From the NCBI GenBank assembly GCA_030426865.1, contig JAUHXN010000051.1:1-12834 (forward strand): a stretch of 12,834 nt of DNA. Reading direction: 5' to 3'. The notes beneath the pieces were generated by a model. The model did no database searches. It was given only the letters and a program-made list of their open reading frames with translations, and was not told the origin of the DNA. Positions 1 to 6,356 of the stretch are shown piece after piece; position 1 is the first letter of the stretch; the number at the start of each line of letters is the position of its first letter. Origin of the DNA: a bacterium (lineage in GTDB: Bacteria; Bacteroidota; Ignavibacteria; Kapaibacteriales; UBA2268). The translations under genes and the position numbers were made by a program.

Positions 1-305
1 TCATCAAATTCATAATACCATTTGGTTTATTATTAAATAGAAATTCTAAAATGAACCCTAGTAGATTGAAATTAGCGGCATTCTGGATAATTGGTGCTCA
101 CATTTATGATATGTATTGGTTAGTTATGCCTACTTATAATAGAATGAGTGGTACAGAAGGTCCAGTATTTGGATGGATTGAATTAGGATTTGTGGCATTA
201 TCAGCTGGTATTATATTAGTATTTTACTATCTTGCTGCTAATAAAAAGAACCATATTCCAATTGGCGATCCTAAGTTAAACAGAGCTTTAGATTTTAGAA
301 TATAA
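1..305 (+). CDS. actF: Alternative complex III subunit ActF, C-terminal part (5' truncated by window)
   Basis: The frame is open from base 3 to the TAA at 303-305, so the gene begins upstream and the ATG at 51 is an internal methionine. About 100 residues are visible. They hold two hydrophobic helices, around AAFWIIGAHIYDMYWLVMP and GFVALSAGIILVFYYLAA, and end in a short polar tail with IGDPKL. The pattern of a basic K-R-N-P-like lead-in, a helix ending in YWLVMP, a final helix and a DP.L tail matches my recollection of ActF, one of the two polytopic quinol-side subunits of ACIII. ACIII is the quinol:cytochrome c/HiPIP oxidoreductase that replaces bc1 in many Bacteroidota and Rhodothermota. 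Its position directly upstream of a monoheme cytochrome and a cox operon supports this. Alternative: the related NrfD-like ActC, which is less likely given the C-terminus and position. Confidence 0.85.
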   Translation, partial: IKFIIPFGLLLNRNSKMNPSRLKLAAFWIIGAHIYDMYWLVMPTYNRMSGTEGPVFGWIELGFVALSAGIILVFYYLAANKKNHIPIGDPKLNRALDFRI

Positions 306-325
306 TTAATTTTATAGAGAAAGTA

Positions 326-1249
326 ATGTCAGATAATAAAAAATATCAAACTGAAGTTGACTTTAAGCAAATATTCACAACTCCATCTAGATGGATGGGA
401 TTAGTTTATTTAGTTGTTCTTGTATCTATAATTGTAGCTGGTAAATATTATGTTCAGCATCAAGATTATATCTCTGATAATGATCCTAAATTTATTAACT
501 CAATTAATTTAGAAAGAGAAACTGAAGTCACTGAACAAAAGGGCCAATTGCAAGAAGGCATAGATGTCAATGAATTAGGAAATAACCCATCTCCAGAATT
601 AATTGCAACTGGTAAGGAACTTTATCAAGCGAACTGTGTTTCATGCCATGGTGAAAATGGAAAGGGTGATGGTCCTGCAGGTGGTGGCTTAAATCCAGCT
701 CCTCGTGATTTTACTGCAGAAGATGGATGGACTAACGGAAGAACTTTTGAAAGTATGTATAAGACTTTAGAAGAAGGTATAATTGCCAATGGTATGAATT
801 CATACAATCAATTGACTGTAAAAGAAAGATTTGGAATTATACACTATATACGTACATTAGCAGATCTACCAGATATTACTGAAGATGAGTTATCTAATTT
901 AGATTTAACGTACTCTTTAGCAGATGGAAGAACTACAAAAAATCAAATATCTTTAGAAAAGGCGACAAAACTTGTATCTAAAGAAAAAACTGAAAGCTTT
1001 AATTATGTAAAATCTAATTTTAATCAAACTGGTGATGTTGCTATAGTAACAAATCATACTTCAGATATTGATAGAGCACTTTATTCACTTAATAATACTA
1101 ATGATTGGAAATCTGATATGACTAGATTTAAAAAATTAGTACTGAGTGATATACCTCAAAATGGTTTTAATGCAAGCGTAGTTAACTTAACGAACGAAGA
1201 GTGGGCTCAATTACACTCAAAATTAGTTACTTTATATTCAGTTAACTAA
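326..1249 (+). CDS. Membrane-anchored monoheme cytochrome c, ACIII-associated (ActE-like)
   Basis: This 307-residue protein likely carries electrons between ACIII and the oxidase on the periplasmic side. One transmembrane anchor lies at about residues 23-40, without a clear cleavage site or lipobox. A class I cytochrome c domain follows at about 90-180, with heme motif CVSCH (C104, C107, H108) and probable axial Met157 in NGMNSY. Residues about 181-307 form a polar tail with no further CxxCH and no domain I recognise. The gene starts 20 bases after actF, with a weak purine-rich site (AGAGAAAG) before the ATG. In the ACIII operons I know, the monoheme subunit ActE precedes ActF and is usually a lipoprotein near 200 residues. 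This is therefore either a relocated, longer ActE or an extra cytochrome. The cytochrome c assignment is firm; the ActE identity is inference. Confidence 0.85.
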   Translation: MSDNKKYQTEVDFKQIFTTPSRWMGLVYLVVLVSIIVAGKYYVQHQDYISDNDPKFINSINLERETEVTEQKGQLQEGIDVNELGNNPSPELIATGKELYQANCVSCHGENGKGDGPAGGGLNPAPRDFTAEDGWTNGRTFESMYKTLEEGIIANGMNSYNQLTVKERFGIIHYIRTLADLPDITEDELSNLDLTYSLADGRTTKNQISLEKATKLVSKEKTESFNYVKSNFNQTGDVAIVTNHTSDIDRALYSLNNTNDWKSDMTRFKKLVLSDIPQNGFNASVVNLTNEEWAQLHSKLVTLYSVN

Positions 1250-1258
1250 TGTATATAA

Positions 1259-2047
1259 ATGTTTATTAGAAAATTAGTTCTTTGTTTATTATTGCCAACA
1301 TTATTATTTGCTCAGAAAGAAGCAAATGAAAAAGTAGGTGTAGAAGAAAAACTTAGTGAGTTTATACCTAAAGATGTAAAATTCACTAATTCCGATGGGG
1401 TAGAGGTAAATCTACTCGATCAATTCAATGGTAAACCAGCCGTTATTTCGATGGTTTATTTTAATTGTCCTGGGATTTGTAGCCCTCTACTAGAAGGTTT
1501 TGCAGAAGTAATTGAATCTACAGATTTGATTCCAGGTCAAGATTACAATGCTTTTTCAATCAGTTTTGACCATAATGAAGATTCAGAAATTTCTTCAAAA
1601 TGGAAAAATAACTATCTACAAGGACTTCAACGTAAAGTTGATCCAGATGGTTGGAAGTTTATGACTGGTGATAGCATACAAATTAGAAAGTTGACTAAAG
1701 CCCTTGGCTTTAATTTTTCTAAAGAGGGTGAAAAAGATTATCTTCATAGTGCTGTTTTAGTAGTTTTATCGCCCGATGGTAAGATTACAAGATATCACAA
1801 TGGAACAGAATTTTTGCCATTTAATTTTAAAATGTCAATAATAGAAGCAAGTAAAGGTTTAGCACAACCAACTATAAATAATTTTTTAGAAATGTGCTTT
1901 AAATATGATCCCGAAGGGAGATCATACGTACTGAACTTACTCCCGATAGTAGGTGGAACAGTAACTTTAACGTTACTAATATTTATTGGATACTTAATAT
2001 TTTCTTCGAAAAAAGAAAAAAATAACTTGGAGACAGTTGTAAAATGA
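1259..2047 (+). CDS. sco: SCO1/SenC-family copper chaperone for cytochrome oxidase
   Basis: SCO proteins deliver copper to, or reduce the cysteines of, the CuA site of oxidase subunit II at the periplasmic face. The 262-residue protein has an N-terminal hydrophobic signal or anchor (about 3-18) and a thioredoxin-like domain (about 35-205). Its copper-binding CxxxC is in NCPGICSP (C70, C74) and the distal histidine ligand is H163 in YLHS. A second hydrophobic segment (about 226-249) is followed by a lysine-rich cytoplasmic tail. This long form, with a CxKYDPEG-type linker before a C-terminal anchor, is known in other SCO proteins encoded next to cox genes. It lies 9 bases after the cytochrome c gene and overlaps coxA by four bases (ATGA). 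No clear ribosome binding site is seen before the ATG at 1259, so translational coupling is likely. Confidence 0.93.
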   Translation: MFIRKLVLCLLLPTLLFAQKEANEKVGVEEKLSEFIPKDVKFTNSDGVEVNLLDQFNGKPAVISMVYFNCPGICSPLLEGFAEVIESTDLIPGQDYNAFSISFDHNEDSEISSKWKNNYLQGLQRKVDPDGWKFMTGDSIQIRKLTKALGFNFSKEGEKDYLHSAVLVVLSPDGKITRYHNGTEFLPFNFKMSIIEASKGLAQPTINNFLEMCFKYDPEGRSYVLNLLPIVGGTVTLTLLIFIGYLIFSSKKEKNNLETVVK

Positions 2048-3723
2048 GCATAAATAGTACAACTAATAAAAATTTCACGAACTTTTATCAAGTAAAAACT
2101 AAACATAGCGGTTTACTATCTTGGCTGTTAACTACAGACCATAAGCGAATAGGTATTATGTATTTAGTGTCAATATTGACATTTTTCTTGGTAGGTTTAA
2201 CTTTTGCATTTTTAATGAGATTAGAGATGTTAACTCCTGGTCCTACTATTGTAGATGCTCAGACTTACAACTCTTTCTTTACTCTACATGGTATGATAAT
2301 GGTCTTTCTATTTATCATTCCTGGTATACCGGCTGTATTTGGTAACTTCTTTTTACCACTACAAATCGGAGCTGAAGATGTAGCATTCCCTAGATTAAAT
2401 CTAATGTCATATCATTTATATTTAGTTGGTGCATTTTTAGCACTATACTCATTAATATTTCAAACTCATATTGATACTGGATGGACATTCTATGTCCCTT
2501 ATAGTTTAAGGACAGGTACAGATGTCACCTTAACCCTCATGGCTGCCTTTATACTTGGATTCTCCTCTATTTTGACTGGTCTTAACTTTGTCACGACTTG
2601 TCATAGAATGAGAGTTAAAGGTATGAAGATGTTTGAAATGCCTTTGTTTACTTGGGCTCTGTATTCTACTGCTTGGATTCAAGTTGTAGCAACACCTATT
2701 ATTGGTATTACAATTGTCCTAGTATTGTTAGAAAGATCATTTGGATTTGGAATATTTGATCCAACTCTTGGTGGTGATCCAGTATTGTATCAACATTTAT
2801 TCTGGATATATTCTCATCCTGCAGTTTACATTATGGCAATTCCAGCATTTGGGGTAATCTCAGATGTAGTTGCAACTTTCTCAAGAAAGTCTGTCTTCGG
2901 ATACAAAGTAATGGCATATTCAACATTAGCAATTGCTGTAATTGGATATATGGTTTGGGCACACCACATGTTTACAAGTGGTATGAGTGATACAGCTAGA
3001 ACAGTGTTCTCTTTCTTGACATTCTTCGTTGCTATTCCAACAGGTGTTAAAGTATTTAACTGGGTGGCTACTTTATGGAGAGGAACTATTGTTCTTTCTT
3101 CACCAATGTTAATGGCATTGAGTGCAATTTTCTTATTCTCAATTGGTGGGTTAACAGGACTTCACTTAGGTGCTATTTCTACTGATATACATTTACATGA
3201 TACTTATTTTGTTATCGCCCACTTTCACTATGTGATTATAGGTGGTATATTATCTATGTTTATTGCTGGTATGCATTATTGGTTCCCTAAAATGTTCGGA
3301 ACAATGCATAATGAAAAAGTAGCAAAGACTGGAGTTGTAATGTATTTTATAGGTGCAAATGTTTTATACTTCCCGATGTTTATTATGGGTTATATGGGTA
3401 TGCCTCGTAGATATTTTGATTATTTACCTGAATATCAGATTTATCACGTAGTATCTACTGTAGGGTCATGGATTTTGATATCTGCTATTTTACTAATGTT
3501 TATTAACCTACTTATAGGTATTTTCAAAGGTAAGCCAGCTGGTCCTAATCCTTGGGGAGCAAAAACTTTAGAGTGGACGATGCCATCTCCGCCACCATTA
3601 TTGAACTTTATAGAAACTCCTATTCCTAATCATGATCCTTATGATTATCATGATCATGATGAAAGAGTGTTCAGAGAGGCAAAGGAAAAAGAAAAAGAAA
3701 TTATTAATCAGGAGAATAGCTAA
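2044..3723 (+). CDS. coxA: Cytochrome c oxidase subunit I, A2-type heme-copper oxidase
   Basis: This is the catalytic subunit that reduces O2 to water and pumps protons, with about 12 membrane spans in 559 residues. Visible ligands are low-spin heme His82 (LHGMIM) and His395, high-spin heme His393 (IAHFHYV), and CuB His258, His307 and His308 (WAHHMF). Tyr262 is placed for the His-Tyr cross-link. The helix VI motif is IYSHPAVY: the usual Glu of GHPEVY is absent and Tyr256-Ser257 are present, the mark of the A2 subfamily typified by Rhodothermus and Thermus caa3. The D-channel entry Asp112 (AEDVAFPR) and K-channel Lys336 (PTGVKVF) are kept. The C-terminal cytoplasmic tail is His/Asp-rich then Lys/Glu-rich. 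A GGAG at 2029-2032 precedes the ATG, which overlaps the sco stop. Confidence 0.98.
   Translation: MSINSTTNKNFTNFYQVKTKHSGLLSWLLTTDHKRIGIMYLVSILTFFLVGLTFAFLMRLEMLTPGPTIVDAQTYNSFFTLHGMIMVFLFIIPGIPAVFGNFFLPLQIGAEDVAFPRLNLMSYHLYLVGAFLALYSLIFQTHIDTGWTFYVPYSLRTGTDVTLTLMAAFILGFSSILTGLNFVTTCHRMRVKGMKMFEMPLFTWALYSTAWIQVVATPIIGITIVLVLLERSFGFGIFDPTLGGDPVLYQHLFWIYSHPAVYIMAIPAFGVISDVVATFSRKSVFGYKVMAYSTLAIAVIGYMVWAHHMFTSGMSDTARTVFSFLTFFVAIPTGVKVFNWVATLWRGTIVLSSPMLMALSAIFLFSIGGLTGLHLGAISTDIHLHDTYFVIAHFHYVIIGGILSMFIAGMHYWFPKMFGTMHNEKVAKTGVVMYFIGANVLYFPMFIMGYMGMPRRYFDYLPEYQIYHVVSTVGSWILISAILLMFINLLIGIFKGKPAGPNPWGAKTLEWTMPSPPPLLNFIETPIPNHDPYDYHDHDERVFREAKEKEKEIINQENS
3710..3714 (+). promoter_or_regulatory. 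Ribosome binding site setting the TTG start of coxC
   Basis: AGGAG lies inside the last codons of coxA, ten bases before TTG at 3725. It is the best Shine-Dalgarno match nearby. No ATG or GTG follows in frame before the conserved part of subunit III, so this site decides the start. Confidence 0.75.
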
Positions 3724-3724
3724 A

Positions 3725-4405
3725 TTGAGTACTACATCTGTTGATGCTCACGGGCATTCAAATAATCATGCCGGACACGGCTATGGTGACAACGATCAAT
3801 TATATGTACATTTCCATAGAGATGATTACGGTTCCAAATTTGGTATGTGGTTATTCCTATTTACAGAGGTGTTATTATTTGGTGGCTTATTTGTCTTGTA
3901 TTATGGATATAGAATAGCTTACCCACAAGATTATCACCATGCGGCAATGGAATTGAATATAGTTATGGGAGCAGTTAATACTCTTGTATTACTTACTAGT
4001 TCTTTGACTATGGTATTATCTATTGTTGCGTTGAGAAGAGAAAATATTAAAGCATCATTATTATATTTATTTATAACATTTGGTTTTGGTGCGACTTTCT
4101 GCGTAAATAAATATTTCGAATGGTCAGCAAAAATTCATCATGGTATTTATCCTGGTTCTTTAGAATTGCAGGAGTCTAGACCCGCAGGTGAAGTTGTATT
4201 CTTCGGACTTTATTACTTGATGACAGGATTACATACTTTCCACGTTATTGTTGGTATGGTAGTAATGGTATTTTGTTATATATTTATTAAAACTGGAACA
4301 ATTAATTCAGACAAATACATAGTACTAGAAAATGCTGGTTTATATTGGCACTTAGTCGATTTGATTTGGATATTCTTATTCCCATTATTCTATCTATTAC
4401 ACTAA
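3725..4405 (+). CDS. coxC: Cytochrome c oxidase subunit III
   Basis: This structural membrane subunit stabilises subunit I and its proton uptake. At 226 residues with five predicted helices (about 40-62, 77-103, 110-130, 152-182, 200-225), it is the short five-helix bacterial form that lacks the first two mitochondrial helices. Family marks are the first helix MWLFLFTEVLLFGG with conserved Glu48, the FGLYYLMTGLHTFHVIVG segment, and WHLVDLIWIFLFPL at the end. The frame is open back to 3632, but an ATG there would give a run of basic nonsense residues overlapping coxA by about 90 bases. TTG at 3725, one base after the coxA stop and behind AGGAG, is much better. The N-terminal cytoplasmic tail is His-rich (H9, H11, H15, H18, H29, H31). 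Confidence 0.95.
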   Translation: MSTTSVDAHGHSNNHAGHGYGDNDQLYVHFHRDDYGSKFGMWLFLFTEVLLFGGLFVLYYGYRIAYPQDYHHAAMELNIVMGAVNTLVLLTSSLTMVLSIVALRRENIKASLLYLFITFGFGATFCVNKYFEWSAKIHHGIYPGSLELQESRPAGEVVFFGLYYLMTGLHTFHVIVGMVVMVFCYIFIKTGTINSDKYIVLENAGLYWHLVDLIWIFLFPLFYLLH

Positions 4406-4409
4406 AAGG
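4406..4409 (+). promoter_or_regulatory. Ribosome binding site setting the ATG start of coxD
   Basis: AAGG follows directly on the coxC stop and lies six bases before ATG at 4416. A TTG at 4410 is in the same frame but touches this site with no spacing, so the ATG is preferred. Confidence 0.6.
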
Positions 4410-4415
4410 TTGAAA

Positions 4416-4733
4416 ATGAGCGGACACAACGAACATACAAGCGTTGATCAACATGATCATGTACCTAGTTACGGCAAGAACGTAATGATATGGTTGGTAC
4501 TAGTTGCTCTAACTGCATTGACAGTTACGGTTGCAAGTGTAAACCTAGGTGATTATACTTTCTTCTTTGCTATGCTGATTGCATCAGTTAAAGCAATGCT
4601 TGTTATTAATATATTTATGCATATAAAATATGATGATTTACTTATGAAAGGCATCTTAGTTGCATGTGGATTCATATTTATGGTCATTTTTGTTATTTAT
4701 TCATTTGATTTATTCAATACATACACTGGATAG
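4416..4733 (+). CDS. coxD: Cytochrome c oxidase subunit IV, prokaryotic type
   Basis: This small accessory subunit of the oxidase has 105 residues and three hydrophobic helices, at about 22-41, 46-68 and 75-97 counted from the ATG. The block WLVLVALTALTVTVA, then a helix with VKAMLVINIFMHIKY, matches the COX4_pro/CyoD-like subunits in which K.LLV..FMH is the signature. The N-terminus is polar and His-rich (SGHNEHTSVDQHDH), as is common in this family. It lies between coxC and coxB with gaps of 10 and 3 bases, so it is surely part of the same transcript. An in-frame TTG at 4410 would add two residues (M-K) and cannot be fully excluded. Confidence 0.93.
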   Translation: MSGHNEHTSVDQHDHVPSYGKNVMIWLVLVALTALTVTVASVNLGDYTFFFAMLIASVKAMLVINIFMHIKYDDLLMKGILVACGFIFMVIFVIYSFDLFNTYTG

Positions 4734-4736
4734 AAG

Positions 4737-5426
4737 ATGTTTGAACAAACTTCAAAATACGTTAGCACAGTAGATGGAGCAATGCTCTATATAACAGCAT
4801 TTTCGGTACTTATGTTACTATTAATTACTGTTGCTATGATTTACTTTGTAATAAAGTACAGAGCTAGCAAGAACCCGATTCCTACACAATACCACGGTAA
4901 TATTGTTATAGAAGTTATCTGGATAGTTATTCCTACTATAATTGTGTTATCAATGTTTTATTATGGATACACTGATTTCTCAGAATTAAGAAACACAAAA
5001 GAGTATGATGAAGAATACTTCGTTACTGCTAAAATGTGGGACTGGGATTTTAAATATGAAAATGGAACTATAACTGATACACTTTATGTTCCAGTTAATA
5101 AAACTCTAAAGTTTAATATAACCTCTTTAGATGTATTACATAGTTTCTATTTACCAGCATTCAGAATCAAAGAAGATGCTGTTCCTGGTAGAGATGGATT
5201 TATTTTCATAACACCATTAGAAACTGGTGTGTATGATATCGCATGTGCTGAATACTGTGGAGTTAATCACTGGGATATGTACAAAAAACTAGTAGTAATG
5301 GAACAAGATGAATACTATGCTTGGGTAGAATCTCAAAGTAAAGAAAATAAACCTGAAGTTACGACTTCAGAAGAAAAAACTGTTGAGTCTGAATCTACAG
5401 AGATGTCAGAAAACAACGAAAATTAA
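4737..5426 (+). CDS. coxB: Cytochrome c oxidase subunit II (CuA subunit), without fused cytochrome c
   Basis: The binuclear CuA centre of this subunit takes electrons from cytochrome c and passes them to heme a. Two membrane helices (about 17-40 and 57-78) precede a periplasmic cupredoxin domain. CuA ligands are complete: His135 (DVLHSFYLP), Cys170, Glu172, Cys174, His178 and Met181 in CAEYCGVNHWDM. The aromatic electron-entry region reads KMWDWDFKY. The 229-residue protein ends in an acidic Glu/Ser/Thr tail (about 200-229) with no CxxCH, so it lacks the C-terminal heme c domain of caa3 oxidases. There is no cleavable signal; helix 1 starts near residue 15. The gene is unusually placed last among the structural subunits, three bases after coxD, whereas coxB commonly precedes coxA. 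Confidence 0.97.
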   Translation: MFEQTSKYVSTVDGAMLYITAFSVLMLLLITVAMIYFVIKYRASKNPIPTQYHGNIVIEVIWIVIPTIIVLSMFYYGYTDFSELRNTKEYDEEYFVTAKMWDWDFKYENGTITDTLYVPVNKTLKFNITSLDVLHSFYLPAFRIKEDAVPGRDGFIFITPLETGVYDIACAEYCGVNHWDMYKKLVVMEQDEYYAWVESQSKENKPEVTTSEEKTVESESTEMSENNEN

Positions 5427-5457
5427 TTTGAATCCTTTCTTATTGAGAGGTATTTGA

Positions 5458-6342
5458 ATGAAAAGTTCTGTGAAAATAGAAGATACAAATATAATTAAAG
5501 ACTTATTTGAGTTAGGGAAATATCGTATTTCTATCTCTGTAGCTGTTACAGCTGTTGTAGGTTACCTGCTTTACGAGATTAGATTTGATACAAACTTGGT
5601 ACTCACTTTCTTTGGAACATTATTGATGTCTATGGGATCTGCTTCTTATAATCATTGGCAAGAAAGAAAGATAGATCCGATGATGATAAGAACTAGTAAT
5701 AGACCGTTAGCGTCTGGAAGAATAGATTCTAGGAAAGGGTTTGCTATTTCAAGTATATTAACATTATTCGGAATGTTATTTTTACTTGGTACTAATGAAA
5801 TCGGAGCTATGTTAGTTGGTTTAGTAACTTTACTAATCTATAATCTAGTTTATACCCCTATGAAAAGAGTATCAAATTTAGCAGTTTTACCAGGGGCAAT
5901 AGTTGGTGGTTTACCACCGCTTATTGGTTGGGTAGCAGCTGGTGGATATATTTATGCTCCTGCAATATGGGCTTTAGCATTGTTCTTATTCTTATGGCAA
6001 ATGCCACACTTTTGGTTATTATTATTATTATTTGATGATCAATATGAAAAAGCCGGTTTCGTAATGTTAAGTAAATGGTTGAATAGGGCACAAATTGGTA
6101 GAGTAACATTCGTTTGGATTGTTTCACTTGCTTCAATTTCCTTAATAATTCCATTTTATGGAGTCATTGATAACAAAGTAACTCTTATATTATTCTTTAT
6201 AACAGAAATTACACTAGTCTATAGTGCGAGGTATCTTCTAGAACGAAAATTAGACAGAAAACGAATTAGAAAGACATTCATGTTTATCAATATTTATGTT
6301 CTTTTGATTCTAATTTTAATAATAATTGATAAAATAATTTAG
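5458..6342 (+). CDS. ctaB: Protoheme IX farnesyltransferase (heme O synthase), UbiA family
   Basis: CtaB transfers a farnesyl group to the vinyl side chain of protoheme IX to make heme O, the precursor of the heme A used by this oxidase. The 294-residue protein has about eight to nine hydrophobic helices. The first prenyl-diphosphate/Mg motif is at 65-83: N65, E69 and D73 followed by MMIRTSNRPLASGRI. The second site is at about 190-205 (MPHFW then FDDQYEKAGFVML). Glu replaces the first Asp of the E. coli-type NxxxDxxxD, which I recall as common in Bacteroidota homologues. GAGAGG at 5445-5450 precedes the ATG by seven bases. The heme A synthase CtaA, needed to convert heme O to heme A, is not in the window. 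Confidence 0.96.
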   Translation: MKSSVKIEDTNIIKDLFELGKYRISISVAVTAVVGYLLYEIRFDTNLVLTFFGTLLMSMGSASYNHWQERKIDPMMIRTSNRPLASGRIDSRKGFAISSILTLFGMLFLLGTNEIGAMLVGLVTLLIYNLVYTPMKRVSNLAVLPGAIVGGLPPLIGWVAAGGYIYAPAIWALALFLFLWQMPHFWLLLLLFDDQYEKAGFVMLSKWLNRAQIGRVTFVWIVSLASISLIIPFYGVIDNKVTLILFFITEITLVYSARYLLERKLDRKRIRKTFMFINIYVLLILILIIIDKII

Positions 6343-6356
6343 TAAAAGGCAAAGTA

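Noticed and set aside
51..53. ATG as the start of a small 84-residue gene
   Set aside because: The frame is open to the left edge and the sequence before it continues the ActF pattern, so it is an internal Met.
625..807. Open frame on the - strand inside the monoheme cytochrome gene
   Set aside because: Antisense to a well-supported heme domain, with no start signal or recognisable product.
1795..2106. Open frame on the - strand across the sco/coxA junction
   Set aside because: Shadow of two strong coding regions; no ribosome site or family features.
3648..3659. Perfect 12-base palindrome TCATGATCATGA as a possible protein-binding site
   Set aside because: It lies within codons for a His-Asp repeat in the CoxA tail and is explained by that coding repeat.
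3632..3724. In-frame upstream extension of coxC beginning at an ATG inside coxA
   Set aside because: It translates to a low-complexity Met/Ile then Lys-rich stretch overlapping the coxA tail, has no family match, and AGGAG points to the TTG at 3725.
5921..6154. Open frame on the - strand inside ctaB
   Set aside because: Shadow of the conserved UbiA-family coding sequence; its composition follows the opposite strand's hydrophobic codons.
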